A stretch of 26,772 bases of DNA from JBBIPA01 sp037443085 (GCA_037443085.1 JBBIPA010000027.1:1-26772), one strand, 5' to 3'; shown: positions 7,659 through 16,958, numbered from the stretch's first letter. Notes: generated by a model from the letters alone, not told the origin. Translations and numbers: made by a program.

Positions 7659-9116
7659 ATGGCACACTGGGAAGGCAAGCTTAATAAGATAGACGACTAC
7701 CGCTGGGAAATACCACAAAGCTATAAGCCGGGCATGCGGGTTCCTGGGCTGGTCTATGCCGATGAGAAAATGATGCAAACCATCAGACAGGATCAATCAC
7801 TGGAACAGGTAGCCAACGTGGCTTTTCTGCCTGGCATAGTAGGACGCTCTATGGCTATGCCCGACATTCACTGGGGCTACGGTTTTCCTATAGGAGGCGT
7901 GGCTGCCACCCGCGTCAGCGATGGCGTCGTTTCGCCGGGTGGCGTAGGCTATGATATCAACTGCGGGGTAAGGCTACTACGCACCAGACTAACCGAAAAT
8001 GAGGTCAAGCCCAAAATCAAAGAGCTTATTAATCACCTCTTCCACAATGTGCCTTCAGGACTGGGCTCTGAAGGTAAAATTAAAATCAGCGAAAAAGAAA
8101 TGAATGAAGTAATGCTCTACGGTGCCCACTGGGCAGTAAAACATGGCTTTGGTCTGCCCGATGACCTGGATGCCACTGAGGAAACCGGGTGTTTGAAAGG
8201 GGCCGACCCCGGCAAAGTGAGCACCCGAGCCAAACAGAGAGGCGCACCTCAATCCGGTACTCTAGGCTCCGGTAACCACTTCCTGGAAGTACAGGTGGTA
8301 CGGGAAATCTACGATAAAGACGCTGCCAAGGCTATGGGCATTGAACATATTGGACAGGTGTTGTTGCTCATTCACACCGGCTCACGCGGCCTGGGACATC
8401 AAGTATGTGACGACTACCTTAAAGTAATGGCAGAGGCGGTACAGAAATACAGCATCAACCTGCCTGACAGGCAATTAGCCTGCGCGCCGGTGGAATCAAA
8501 GGAGGGAAAGGATTACCTGGCAGCTATGGCATGCGCCGCCAACTATGCCTGGGCCAACCGTCAATGCATTACCCATTGGGCACGCGAGTCCTTTATCAAT
8601 GCACTGGGCAAGAGCTTAAACGAACTGGGCATGGAGCAGATTTACGACGTGGCGCATAATATCGCCAAAATCGAAGATTATATAGTAGACGGCAAGAAAC
8701 TTACTCTCTGTATACACCGGAAGGGAGCTACCCGGGCTTTTCCTGCAGGACACAAAGATGTACCGGAGCAATATAAGGATATCGGACAACCAGTGCTCAT
8801 CCCCGGCGATATGGGACGTCGCTCCTATATTGCTGTAGGCACGGAGAGAGCCATGCAGGAGACTTTTGGCTCTACCTGTCATGGTGCCGGCAGAGTGCAA
8901 AGCCGCGGAGCTGCCAAACGCAGCATGAGAGGCATCGATATCGCCCGCGAGCTTGAATCCAGAGGAATAGCGGTAAAAGCTGCCAGCATGGGCTCGTTAG
9001 CCGAAGAAGCATCCGAGGCTTACAAAGACGTGACCCAGGTTGTGGAAATAACCCACAGCGCAGGGATTTCACATAAAGTAGCCATGGCAACACCGATAGG
9101 TATAATCAAGGGATAA
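7659..9116 (+). CDS. rtcB: RNA-splicing ligase RtcB (3'-phosphate/5'-hydroxyl RNA ligase)
   Basis: A 485-residue GTP-dependent ligase that joins RNA 3'-phosphate or cyclic phosphate ends to 5'-OH ends. All key motifs are visible: Asp99 and Cys102 in VGYDINCG (metal), His207 in GSGNHFLE, His239 in HTGSRGLGHQ, His333 in VAHNIAK, and His408 in CHGAGR, the residue that carries GMP. Spacing and length match the archaeal enzyme (about 481 residues) and leave no room for an intein. The ATG follows GAGGGAAAC. It sits between archease and a nitroreductase-like gene in one compact operon. Likely role in bacteria: repair of RNA cut by endonucleases; no RtcA or RtcR is visible here. Confidence 0.95.
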   Translation: MAHWEGKLNKIDDYRWEIPQSYKPGMRVPGLVYADEKMMQTIRQDQSLEQVANVAFLPGIVGRSMAMPDIHWGYGFPIGGVAATRVSDGVVSPGGVGYDINCGVRLLRTRLTENEVKPKIKELINHLFHNVPSGLGSEGKIKISEKEMNEVMLYGAHWAVKHGFGLPDDLDATEETGCLKGADPGKVSTRAKQRGAPQSGTLGSGNHFLEVQVVREIYDKDAAKAMGIEHIGQVLLLIHTGSRGLGHQVCDDYLKVMAEAVQKYSINLPDRQLACAPVESKEGKDYLAAMACAANYAWANRQCITHWARESFINALGKSLNELGMEQIYDVAHNIAKIEDYIVDGKKLTLCIHRKGATRAFPAGHKDVPEQYKDIGQPVLIPGDMGRRSYIAVGTERAMQETFGSTCHGAGRVQSRGAAKRSMRGIDIARELESRGIAVKAASMGSLAEEASEAYKDVTQVVEITHSAGISHKVAMATPIGIIKG

Positions 9117-9119
9117 TAA

Positions 9120-9731
9120 GTGCCAGAATCTTTATTCAAACTACCTCCGCCAGAATTAAAAGGCAGTAAATCAGTTGAAGAAGCAATCGTGGCTCGCCGG
9201 TCGGCCAGGAGATACAAATCCGATTCACTATCGCTATCGCAGCTATCGCAGCTACTATGGTCGGCGCAGGGTATCACCGCTGCCGGCAGATTCCGGGCCA
9301 CCCCCAGCGCCGGAGCTACCTTCCCTCTTGAAGTCTATGTTCTTACAGGTGAGCAGACAGTAAAAGAACTGAGCGCAGGGATTTATCATTACGAAGTAAA
9401 TAGCCATGCCCTCAGTCTACATCTCGCCGGTGACTTCAGGGCAGACCTTGCGGAAGCGGCCCTTGGTCAGAGCTTTCTATCCATTTGCCCGGTTGACCTG
9501 GTTATCTGCGCCCTCTTTCCCAGGACTACCCGCAGATACGGCGAGCGGGGAGAAATGTATGTCCATATAGAAGCAGGACATCTGGGGCAAAACGTCGCCC
9601 TGCAGGCAGTGGCTCTGGGACTGGCTACAGTAATGGTTGGTGCTTTCGACAATGACGCAGTAAGCACAGTGCTGGCGCTTAAGGAGCAAATCAGACCCGT
9701 TTATATCATCCCGGCAGGCAAGCCAGACTGA
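9120..9731 (+). CDS. SagB-type nitroreductase-like FMN oxidoreductase
   Basis: A 203-residue protein of the nitroreductase superfamily, closest in motif pattern to stand-alone SagB-type dehydrogenases. It shows the N-terminal ARRSARRYKSDSLSLSQLSQ block (FMN phosphate-binding Arg residues), LLWSAQGIT, TPSAGATFPLEVYVL, and a C-terminal LGLATVMVGAFDN. Such proteins bind FMN and use NAD(P)H; the SagB branch is best known for azoline oxidation, but single genes like this have no known substrate. The GTG start lies 3 nt after the rtcB stop, so it is translated from the same message. No cyclodehydratase or precursor peptide is nearby, so a peptide-modifying role is unlikely. It converges on the ATPase gene with a 19-nt gap. 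Confidence 0.85.
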   Translation: MPESLFKLPPPELKGSKSVEEAIVARRSARRYKSDSLSLSQLSQLLWSAQGITAAGRFRATPSAGATFPLEVYVLTGEQTVKELSAGIYHYEVNSHALSLHLAGDFRADLAEAALGQSFLSICPVDLVICALFPRTTRRYGERGEMYVHIEAGHLGQNVALQAVALGLATVMVGAFDNDAVSTVLALKEQIRPVYIIPAGKPD

Positions 9732-9750
9732 AGGATATCACTGTCATCAA

Positions 9751-10647
9751 CTAACCTGTCGGCAAAAACAGCCTCGCCCGAATCTCTCTGAGCTTGGCCA
9801 TGCCCTTTATCTCGTGGGGAAACATAGGCAACTCAATCATTTCCAGAATCGGGTACTTCCGGTGCAATGTATCAATATATCCCCGCTGCTGCAAGGCTTT
9901 GGCACGCAGAAACTCGGAGCCGGTATCAGTTATCACATTATTGATAACCAGACGCTCTATTTTCAGTTCATACTGGTTAAACTCATCAAAGATACCATCA
10001 AGCTGTTCGACAGCCAGAGCCTCCGGTATAGTTACAATGATAAAACCCACCTCTGCCTTGAGAAAATCCATGTCTTTTGCCGATAACATTTCCCAGCCTT
10101 TCAATACATCGAGCACCGGTCTCCGGCTGTCTTTTCCAGCCTTCAGCCTGGAGTAAATGCGGGGTGCCATTTTCAGGTGCTTCCCTAACATCGCCGGCAT
10201 TTTCAACAAGCCCAGCGTTTGCCCTAACGGAGCAGTATCCCAGATTATTTTCTGATAGGTATTGTTCGCTGCCATTTCACGAATATGATCGACCATAAAC
10301 TCATCCCTCAGCCCCGGCAGTATGGAACTGACAAAATCAACAAAGTCCTCATACCCCACACTAACGAAAGAGGAAAAAACCTCGTATACTTCTCTGCCAA
10401 ATTTGCCATCCCACATCGTCTTCACTTCATCCACGCCGATTTCACTCATGGATAATGTTTCTGAAATTCTGAAAGGTTTCTGAGCACAGTCTGTCTCAAA
10501 GATGTGGCAAAGCGACGGTGTAGGGTCAGTAGATATGACTATAGTCTGCTGTCCTGCAGTAGCATAATGCAATGCGGTGGCGGCAGCGCAGGTGGTTTTG
10601 CCTACACCGCCCTTACCGGCAAACATAATGACTTTGGGTTCGCTCAT
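9751..10647 (-). CDS. ArsA/Get3-like ATPase
   Basis: A 298-residue single-domain ATPase of the ArsA/Get3 branch of the SIMIBI class. The deviant Walker A GKGGVGKTT is at 11-19, switch I is STDPTPSL at 39-46, and switch II is DTAPLGQT at 137-144, matching the DTAPxGHT of the family. I see neither the arsenite-binding Cys set of ArsA nor a Get3-type CxxC pair, so arsenite export is not supported. I use the ATG at 10647; a TTG at 10695 is in frame but precedes a TATAAT element and adds a poorly conserved leader. The gene follows cimA closely and ends the amino acid gene cluster, but its link to that pathway is unknown. Confidence 0.82.
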   Translation of the reverse strand: MSEPKVIMFAGKGGVGKTTCAAATALHYATAGQQTIVISTDPTPSLCHIFETDCAQKPFRISETLSMSEIGVDEVKTMWDGKFGREVYEVFSSFVSVGYEDFVDFVSSILPGLRDEFMVDHIREMAANNTYQKIIWDTAPLGQTLGLLKMPAMLGKHLKMAPRIYSRLKAGKDSRRPVLDVLKGWEMLSAKDMDFLKAEVGFIIVTIPEALAVEQLDGIFDEFNQYELKIERLVINNVITDTGSEFLRAKALQQRGYIDTLHRKYPILEMIELPMFPHEIKGMAKLREIRARLFLPTG

Positions 10648-10672
10648 GGATGGTGAAGAACTATAGAATTGT

Positions 10673-10701
10673 ATTATAGAGGACGCAGAAAACAAAATTA
10701 A
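10673..10701 (-). promoter_or_regulatory. Possible promoter for the ArsA-like gene
   Basis: On the minus strand, a perfect TATAAT (10678-10673) has a weak TTAATT 17 nt upstream (10701-10696). Transcription would start about 20 nt before the ATG at 10647, which has no clear Shine-Dalgarno. This would let the ATPase be expressed apart from the amino acid genes. Confidence 0.35.
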
Positions 10702-12302
10702 GACGATGCACTCTGTTTAAGCAGCCAGTATTCCAGACTATCTGCCAGTGCTAACCAGCTTGCCTCGATAATATTAGTTGAGCTGCCTACTGTTCGCCAT
10801 TGCTTCTGGCCATCGCTGGACTCAATAAGCACGCGAACTTGCGATTCAGTGCCGCTGCTCTCCTCCAGAATACGCACCTTATAGTCGATTAGCTCAATAA
10901 CAGTCAAACTGGGGTAGAATTCGACTAATGCCTTGCGCAGAGCACGGTCCAGGGCATTTACCGGACCATTGCCCTCAGCAGCAGTATGCATGATTTTATC
11001 GCCCACTTTCACCTTCACAGTAGCCTCAGACAGCAGTTCCGGCTCAGTTTCCCTCGCCGATGGCCGCCGGTGCCTCTCCACCAAGACCATAAAATCAACC
11101 AGCTCGAAAGGTCGCCTGTAATCAGGTTGAGAACGGCATAGGAGCAATTCGAATGAGGCATTAGCACCCTCATACTGGAAACCACGGCTTTCCAACAACT
11201 TTATCTGCTCCAGTATCTGGCGAGCCTGCTTGCCTTTCGGAGGCAGTTCCACCCCAAGCTCACGGGCCTTATAGATAATATTTCCCCTGCCTGACAACTC
11301 GGAAACAACCACCCTGGGATTGTTCCCCACCAGCACCGGGTCGACATGCTGATAACTATCCTCCCACTTCATCAATGCCGATACATGCAATCCCGCCTTA
11401 TGGGTAAAGGCACGCGCGCCAACATAGGGAAGATTGCCCGGAAAAGCAAGATTAGCCACCTCAGCTATATAGCGGGACACTTCAGTAAGTTTAGCCAACT
11501 GTTTATGGGCAAGGCACTGAATACCCAATTTTAGCTGCAAATCCGGAATTATAGAGCATAAATTGGCATTGCCACAGCGCTCACCATAGCCATTTATTGT
11601 CCCCTGCACCTGAGTAGCTCCTGCCTGCACAGCAATCAATGAGTTAGCTACCGCTAACTCGGCATCATTATGGGTATGAATGCCCAGCGGTACGTTTATT
11701 GCCTTCTTGACAAATTTCACCGCATCAGCCACTTCGAAAGGCAAACTACCTCCGTTAGTATCGCAGAGCACCACACAATCAGCCCCCGCTTTTCGAGCAG
11801 CTTCAACCGTCTCCACAGCATAGTCACAATTTGCCTTATAGCCATCGAAAAAGTGCTCAGCGTCGTAGAAAACAGTAAGGCCCTGCGATTTGAGATAGTC
11901 TATAGACTCACTAATAATCCGCAGATTTTCTTGCGGGCTGATTTCCAGGACATGAGTAGCCTGTAAATCCCAGCTTTTACCGACGATGGTAACTACTTTA
12001 GTCTTTGCTGCCACCAGAGCCTGGAGATTGGCGTCCTCACCTACTTTAGACCTGGGATTCCTGGTACTACCAAAGGCAATCAGAACAGAATGCTTCAGGT
12101 GTAAGCGCTGAGCTTTAACGAAAAACTCGGTATCTTTGGGATTACCACCAGGCCAACCTCCCTCAACATAATGAATGCCGAGCTCATCCAGCTTCTGAGC
12201 AATCTTCAGCTTATCCGTAACAGAGAAGGATATCCCTTCCTGCTGAGCACCATCACGTAACGTCGTATCATAAAGCTTAACCCGAGTTACCATCTCCACC
12301 AT
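10698..12302 (-). CDS. cimA: (R)-citramalate synthase
   Basis: A 534-residue enzyme of the isopropylmalate/homocitrate synthase family that condenses pyruvate and acetyl-CoA to citramalate, the first step of isoleucine synthesis without threonine. The TIM-barrel signature DTTLRDGAQQEG is at 12-23 and the metal-binding HTHND at 209-213, followed by NGYGERCGNAN. The C-terminal part (about 400-530) is the LeuA-type allosteric domain. The sequence RDGAQQEG and GGWPGGNPKD mark the citramalate branch and set it apart from the leuA at 15322-16845. ATG start at 12302, only 4 nt after the leuB stop; a second ATG is three codons in. With leuCDB next to it, the isoleucine route is complete up to 2-oxobutyrate. 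Confidence 0.93.
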   Translation of the reverse strand: MVEMVTRVKLYDTTLRDGAQQEGISFSVTDKLKIAQKLDELGIHYVEGGWPGGNPKDTEFFVKAQRLHLKHSVLIAFGSTRNPRSKVGEDANLQALVAAKTKVVTIVGKSWDLQATHVLEISPQENLRIISESIDYLKSQGLTVFYDAEHFFDGYKANCDYAVETVEAARKAGADCVVLCDTNGGSLPFEVADAVKFVKKAINVPLGIHTHNDAELAVANSLIAVQAGATQVQGTINGYGERCGNANLCSIIPDLQLKLGIQCLAHKQLAKLTEVSRYIAEVANLAFPGNLPYVGARAFTHKAGLHVSALMKWEDSYQHVDPVLVGNNPRVVVSELSGRGNIIYKARELGVELPPKGKQARQILEQIKLLESRGFQYEGANASFELLLCRSQPDYRRPFELVDFMVLVERHRRPSARETEPELLSEATVKVKVGDKIMHTAAEGNGPVNALDRALRKALVEFYPSLTVIELIDYKVRILEESSGTESQVRVLIESSDGQKQWRTVGSSTNIIEASWLALADSLEYWLLKQSASS

Positions 12303-12306
12303 CCGG

Positions 12307-13404
12307 CTAGCGCTTTATAGCTTCAACTATCAGCTTACCCATCTCTCTCGTCCCCACCTGCTTTTTACCTTCCGACATAATATCGTAAGTACGGTTACCG
12401 GCTTCCAAAACCTTGTTAACTGCTCTCTCCACAGCTTCCGCCTCCGCCACCAGGTTCATAGAGTAACGAAGCATCATAGCCGCGCTCAGAATGGTGGCAA
12501 TGGGATTGGCCATGTTCTGTCCTGCTCTCTTGGGAGCGCTGCCATGAATAGGCTCATAGAGGCCAAAAGCCTTGGCGGCGCCGCCTGTGGGAATACCCGC
12601 CAGACTGGCTGAAGGCAACATGCCCATAGAACCAGCCAGCATTGATGCCTCATCAGTAAGAATATCACCGAATGTATTTTCAGTAACCAAAACGTCAAAA
12701 TATGTTGGGTTCTGAATAAGACGCATAGAGCAGGTATCCACCAGCATATGGTCAATTTCTACATCGGGGTAGTCGGCAGCAACCTCTATAGCCACCTGCC
12801 GCCATAACCTCGATGTCTCCAGCACATTAGCTTTGTCCACTGAAGTCAGTTTTTTTTGCCTGATTCGAGCCAGCTCAAAGCCAACCTTCACAATACGCTC
12901 GATTTCTTTATCGGAATATGCCATGGTATCAACCGCTTGCCTGCCCTCAGCAGTCTGCCATCGTTTCTTGGGTTGGCCGAAGTACAGCCCGCCGGTAAGC
13001 TCACGGACTACGATAATATCCACGCCATCTATCACTTCGGGCTTCAGAGACGTTGAGTGAATCAGGAAAGGAAACACCTTTACCGGACGCAAATTGGCAA
13101 AAAGCCCCAGGCCCTTGCGCAAAGCGAGAAGCCCATCCTCGGGACGCACATTAGCTTTAGGGTCATCCCATTTCGGCCCACCGACAGCGCCAAGCAGCAC
13201 CGCATCACAACCCCGACACATATTCAATGTCTCCTCAGTTAGAGCAGCGCCAGTAGCATCGATAGATACTCCACCTACCAACCCCTGTTCAAAAACAAAG
13301 TTATGTCCGAATTTTTTCCCCACTGCTTCCAGAACCTTGATGGCTTCCGCAGTTACTTCAGGCCCCACACCATCACCGGGCAATGCCGCGACTTTGAAAT
13401 TCAA
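12307..13404 (-). CDS. leuB: 3-isopropylmalate dehydrogenase
   Basis: This 365-residue enzyme oxidises and decarboxylates 3-isopropylmalate to 2-oxoisocaproate, and in citramalate-using organisms also 3-methylmalate to 2-oxobutyrate. The N-terminus ALPGDGVGPEV, the substrate segment RELTGGLYFG, the metal-binding ENTFGDILTDEASML, and the NAD-binding EPIHGSAP are all present. The start is TTG at 13404 with GGAGGA at 13413-13418, which lies inside the end of leuD; only 2 nt separate the leuD stop from it. Translational coupling to leuD is therefore likely. Confidence 0.95.
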   Translation of the reverse strand: MNFKVAALPGDGVGPEVTAEAIKVLEAVGKKFGHNFVFEQGLVGGVSIDATGAALTEETLNMCRGCDAVLLGAVGGPKWDDPKANVRPEDGLLALRKGLGLFANLRPVKVFPFLIHSTSLKPEVIDGVDIIVVRELTGGLYFGQPKKRWQTAEGRQAVDTMAYSDKEIERIVKVGFELARIRQKKLTSVDKANVLETSRLWRQVAIEVAADYPDVEIDHMLVDTCSMRLIQNPTYFDVLVTENTFGDILTDEASMLAGSMGMLPSASLAGIPTGGAAKAFGLYEPIHGSAPKRAGQNMANPIATILSAAMMLRYSMNLVAEAEAVERAVNKVLEAGNRTYDIMSEGKKQVGTREMGKLIVEAIKR

Positions 13405-13406
13405 TG

Positions 13407-13907
13407 TTATACTCCTCCAGAAATTTTTCTCTTAGTGTATTCCACCAGCCCACCCACGTCAATAATCCCCATCATGAACTCAGGATAAGGTTTTGCCACA
13501 AAGGTTTTACCCCTGGTCACATTGTTGATTTCTCCTGCCGCCAGGTCAACCTCAAGTGTATCTCCTGTCTCCGTACCATCAACAGCCTCCGGGCTCTCTA
13601 ACAGAGGCAACCCTATGTTAATGGCATTGCGGAAAAATATCCGCGCAAAGCTTTTGGCAATAACACATGCTATGCCAGCAGCTTTAATCGCCACCGGCGC
13701 ATGCTCTCGAGATGAACCACAGCCAAAATTAGTATCAGCAACAATAATGGCACCTCTCTGAGCTTTCTTCAAAAAATCAGCATCAATGTCTTCCATGCAA
13801 TGCTTTGCCAACTCCCCGGGCTCAGATATATTAAGATACCGTGCTGGAATAATGGCATCCGTGTCAACATTGGCACCATATTTATGAACTTTTCCTGTTA
13901 GCTTCAA
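13407..13907 (-). CDS. leuD: 3-isopropylmalate/citramalate dehydratase small subunit
   Basis: A 166-residue swivel-domain subunit that pairs with LeuC. Motifs: YGANVDTDAIIPARYL at 10-25 and FGCGSSREHAP at 61-71. The size and the partner's length match the archaeal-type LeuC/LeuD (LeuC2/LeuD2) rather than the longer enterobacterial form (about 200 residues). The TTG start at 13907 is set by AGGAGG at 13915-13920, 7 nt upstream. The gene is 43 nt downstream of leuC. Confidence 0.95.
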   Translation of the reverse strand: MKLTGKVHKYGANVDTDAIIPARYLNISEPGELAKHCMEDIDADFLKKAQRGAIIVADTNFGCGSSREHAPVAIKAAGIACVIAKSFARIFFRNAINIGLPLLESPEAVDGTETGDTLEVDLAAGEINNVTRGKTFVAKPYPEFMMGIIDVGGLVEYTKRKISGGV

Positions 13908-13950
13908 ACTCTATCCTCCTTCTATGGCATAAATCCAGTCAGTTCGAATC

Positions 13951-15207
13951 CTACCCCAAAACCTGGTCAGGGCTGGCTATACTGCCCATGATGGCACTGG
14001 CAGCGGCCACTGCCGGGTTAGCCAGATAGACCTCAGACTTAGGGCTGCCCATTCTGCCTACAAAGTTCCGATTCGTGGTAGAAACGCAGCGCTCACCAGC
14101 AGCGAGTACCCCCATATGCCCACCCAGACAGGGACCACAGGTAGGCGTGCTCACCGCACAACCTGCGTCAATAAAGTTCTTGATTAGCCCCTCTTTCAGG
14201 GCATCGAGATAAACCTGCTGAGAGCCAGGCAATATGATACATCTTACGTCAGGATGCACTTTCCTCCCTTTAAGTACCCTGGCAGCAAGCCTCAAATCAT
14301 CCAGCCGCCCATTGGTGCAACTCCCGACAACCGCCTGGTCAATCTTAATGCCTTTAGCCTGAGAAACAGGCTTAATGTTCGACGGCAAATGGGGGAAAGC
14401 AACCTGTGGCTCGAGCCGGGAAACGTCATATTCAATCACCCTGGCATACTCAGCATTATCGTCCTCCTGATAAACCTGATAAGAGCGTTTCGCCCTCCCC
14501 TTGATATACGCTTTGGTTTTAGAATCTACCCTGAACATGCCTGCCTTAGCACCAGCCTCGATTGCCATATTCGCCATAGTAAACCGGCCGTCCATCGGCA
14601 GAACATCAATCGCTTCGCCGACAAACTCCATGGTGGCATAAAGAGCACCATCAACGCCGATGTCACCGATGGTATAAAGGATAAGGTCCTTACCGCCGAC
14701 CCACTTACCAAGCTTGCCATGGTAAACAAACTTTATTGTCGGTGGCACCTTCATCCATATCTCGCCGGTAGCCATGGCCACAGCGACATCGGTCGAGCCC
14801 ATCCCCGTTGAAAAAGCCCCCAAAGCCCCATATGTGCAGGTATGCGAATCGGCACCAACCACTACATCACCAGGCAATACCAGCCCCTGCTCTGGTAACA
14901 ACACATGCTCTATGCCCATCCTGCCCACTTCAAAATAAAGCACATCGTACTTCCTGGCAAACTCCCGCATCGTCTTTGCCTGCTCTGCGGAGAGGATGTC
15001 CTTACTGGGGCAGAAATGGTCAGGGACCATGACCACCTTGGTTTTATCAAAAACCTTGCTCACACCCAGCCGCTCAAATTCTTTCATGGCTAATGGTGCC
15101 GTAATATCATTCGCTAGCACCATATCAAGTCTGACATTCAGAAACTCCCCTGGATCAACACGTGATTTACCTGAATGGGCAGCCAAAATCTTCTCGGTTG
15201 AAGTCAA
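13951..15207 (-). CDS. leuC: 3-isopropylmalate/citramalate dehydratase large subunit
   Basis: This 418-residue aconitase-family subunit binds a [4Fe-4S] cluster and isomerises 2-isopropylmalate, and probably citramalate. The three cluster ligands are visible as Cys297 (GSCTNGR), Cys357 and Cys360 (TCGPCLGG). Other family marks are GADSHTCTYGALGAFSTGMGSTD (around 118-140, quoted here as a landmark by its key residues Asp120, Ser121, His122) and NRNFVGRMG. It is shorter than the E. coli form (466), matching the archaeal-type group that often takes both substrates. TTG start at 15207 with AGGAGG at 15215-15220. Confidence 0.95.
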   Translation of the reverse strand: MTSTEKILAAHSGKSRVDPGEFLNVRLDMVLANDITAPLAMKEFERLGVSKVFDKTKVVMVPDHFCPSKDILSAEQAKTMREFARKYDVLYFEVGRMGIEHVLLPEQGLVLPGDVVVGADSHTCTYGALGAFSTGMGSTDVAVAMATGEIWMKVPPTIKFVYHGKLGKWVGGKDLILYTIGDIGVDGALYATMEFVGEAIDVLPMDGRFTMANMAIEAGAKAGMFRVDSKTKAYIKGRAKRSYQVYQEDDNAEYARVIEYDVSRLEPQVAFPHLPSNIKPVSQAKGIKIDQAVVGSCTNGRLDDLRLAARVLKGRKVHPDVRCIILPGSQQVYLDALKEGLIKNFIDAGCAVSTPTCGPCLGGHMGVLAAGERCVSTTNRNFVGRMGSPKSEVYLANPAVAAASAIMGSIASPDQVLG

Positions 15208-15272
15208 CGCAAAACCTCCTTTATGTCTTTAGTGTACGACTCTGGCAACCGCGGTATGAACACCGACAGAGC

Positions 15273-15300
15273 CACAACCATTCCCACACAACCATTCCCA
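15273..15300. repeat. Perfect 14-bp tandem duplication before leuC
   Basis: CACAACCATTCCCA occurs twice in direct tandem (15273-15286 and 15287-15300) in the 114-nt spacer between leuA and leuC. It reads TGGGAATGGTTGTG on the transcribed strand. It may be replication slippage or a duplicated binding site. Confidence 0.7.
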
Positions 15301-15321
15301 ATCACAGGCTTATCTCATAAC

Positions 15322-16845
15322 TCATTTCTTGACTGCCTTCTTGGCCGCCAGCAGACGATTGAGTGCATTCATATAAGCCTTGGCACTGGCAACAATAATG
15401 TCTGTGTCAGCACCACGCCCAGTGTAGGTCACACCGTCGCTCTCTATTCTAATCAGCACCTCGCCCATAGCGTCAATGCCTTCGGTGACCGACTTTACCG
15501 TGTATTCAGTAAGTGTATTGGATACTCTGATTATACGGTTAATGGCCTGATATACTGCATCTACAGGACCAGTACCCAGGGCAGCATCAGCCAGCGCTTG
15601 CCCGTCAGGCGCAATCAGTCTCACTGTAGCTGTGGGTATGCTATGGTCTCCACAGGATACTTCAACATGGTCGAGATGATAAACCTCAGCCGTGGTGCGC
15701 ATCTCCTCAGCAATAAGTGACTCAATGTCGCGGTCAGTGACTTCCCTTTTCTTATCAGCCAACTCTTTAAAAGCGGCAAAAGCGCGGTTCAGCGCATCTT
15801 CATCAAGGATATAGCCCAGCTCAGCCAGGCGTTCCTTAAAAGCATGCCTGCCGCTCAATTTGCCCAGGACAAGGCTGCTGGCAGGAATACCGACCGACTT
15901 CGGGTCCATAATCTCGTAAGTAATCGCCCGTTTAATTACACCGTCCTGATGAATACCGGACATATGACGAAAGGCATTAGCGCCGATAATCGCCTTGTTC
16001 GGCTGCACCACAAAACCAGTCAGCTCGCTCACCAGTCGGCTGGTTTTATAAAACTGGGTGGTATCAATAGAAGTTTCCAGATTAAAAAAGTCCTTCCTTG
16101 TCTTTATTGCCATGACAATTTCTTCAAGCGCAGCATTACCAGCCCGTTCGCCAATACCATTAATGGTACACTCTGCCTGTCTAGCTCCTCTCCTGATAGC
16201 CTCAAGGCTATTGGCTACCGCCAGTCCCAGGTCATTATGGCAATGAACACTGACAATGGCTTTCTTTATATTGGGCACATTCTGAAAAATACCCTCTATT
16301 AGACTGCCAAACTCCTCAGGAATAGCGTAGCCAACCGTATCAGGAATATTCACCGTGGTTGCCCCGGCATCAATGACTGCCTCTAATATCTGATACAAGT
16401 ATTTGGGGTCGGTGCGGCTGGCATCCATCGGTGAGAACTCCACATCGTCCACATATTTCTTCGCCCGCTTCACCATCTCACGGGAAATCGCCAATATTTC
16501 CTCGCGGCTTTTCTTCAGCTGATGAAACAGGTGGATGTCGGACGCCGACAGGAATACATGGATACGACGTTTCTTTGTTTCTTTAATAGCTTCCCATGCC
16601 CTGTCCACACCTTCAGCATTAGCATGAGTCAAAGCACAGACAGTAGAAGCCCTAATCTCTCTAGCCACAAGCTGCACTGCTTCAAAATCGCCAGGCGAGC
16701 TTATAGGAAAACCCGCTTCGATAACGTCAACTCCCAACCTCTCCAGATGCCGGGCAATATCCAGCTTCTCCTTAAAATTAAGGCTGGTTCCTGCCGATTG
16801 TTCACCATCGCGCAGCGTAGTATCGAATATAATGACCTTTTCCAT
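15322..16845 (-). CDS. leuA: 2-isopropylmalate synthase
   Basis: This 507-residue enzyme condenses 2-oxoisovalerate and acetyl-CoA, the committed step to leucine. The barrel has DTTLRDGEQSAG at 8-19 and the metal-binding HCHNDLGLAVANS from 201, then NGIGERAGNAALEE. The C-terminal regulatory domain (about 390-507) is full length, so leucine feedback is likely. ATG at 16845 with AAAGGA upstream. The sequence is clearly distinct from the cimA paralogue five genes on, so the two synthases feed one shared set of LeuCDB enzymes. Confidence 0.95.
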   Translation of the reverse strand: MEKVIIFDTTLRDGEQSAGTSLNFKEKLDIARHLERLGVDVIEAGFPISSPGDFEAVQLVAREIRASTVCALTHANAEGVDRAWEAIKETKKRRIHVFLSASDIHLFHQLKKSREEILAISREMVKRAKKYVDDVEFSPMDASRTDPKYLYQILEAVIDAGATTVNIPDTVGYAIPEEFGSLIEGIFQNVPNIKKAIVSVHCHNDLGLAVANSLEAIRRGARQAECTINGIGERAGNAALEEIVMAIKTRKDFFNLETSIDTTQFYKTSRLVSELTGFVVQPNKAIIGANAFRHMSGIHQDGVIKRAITYEIMDPKSVGIPASSLVLGKLSGRHAFKERLAELGYILDEDALNRAFAAFKELADKKREVTDRDIESLIAEEMRTTAEVYHLDHVEVSCGDHSIPTATVRLIAPDGQALADAALGTGPVDAVYQAINRIIRVSNTLTEYTVKSVTEGIDAMGEVLIRIESDGVTYTGRGADTDIIVASAKAYMNALNRLLAAKKAVKK

Positions 16846-16958
16846 TTCTCTAATCCTTTCCTCGACAGAAAAGCAAACGCTAACCGCATCTGCTCAAGGC
16901 AACGGCTTCCCATAACCAGACCACCACACCAGAATTGGAAGAGTATTGATTTATATGA

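Noticed and set aside
7659..9116. Intein in RtcB
   Set aside because: Length and motif spacing match intein-free archaeal RtcB throughout.
14254..14811. 185-codon plus-strand frame
   Set aside because: Antisense to leuC, whose cluster cysteines and motifs are intact.
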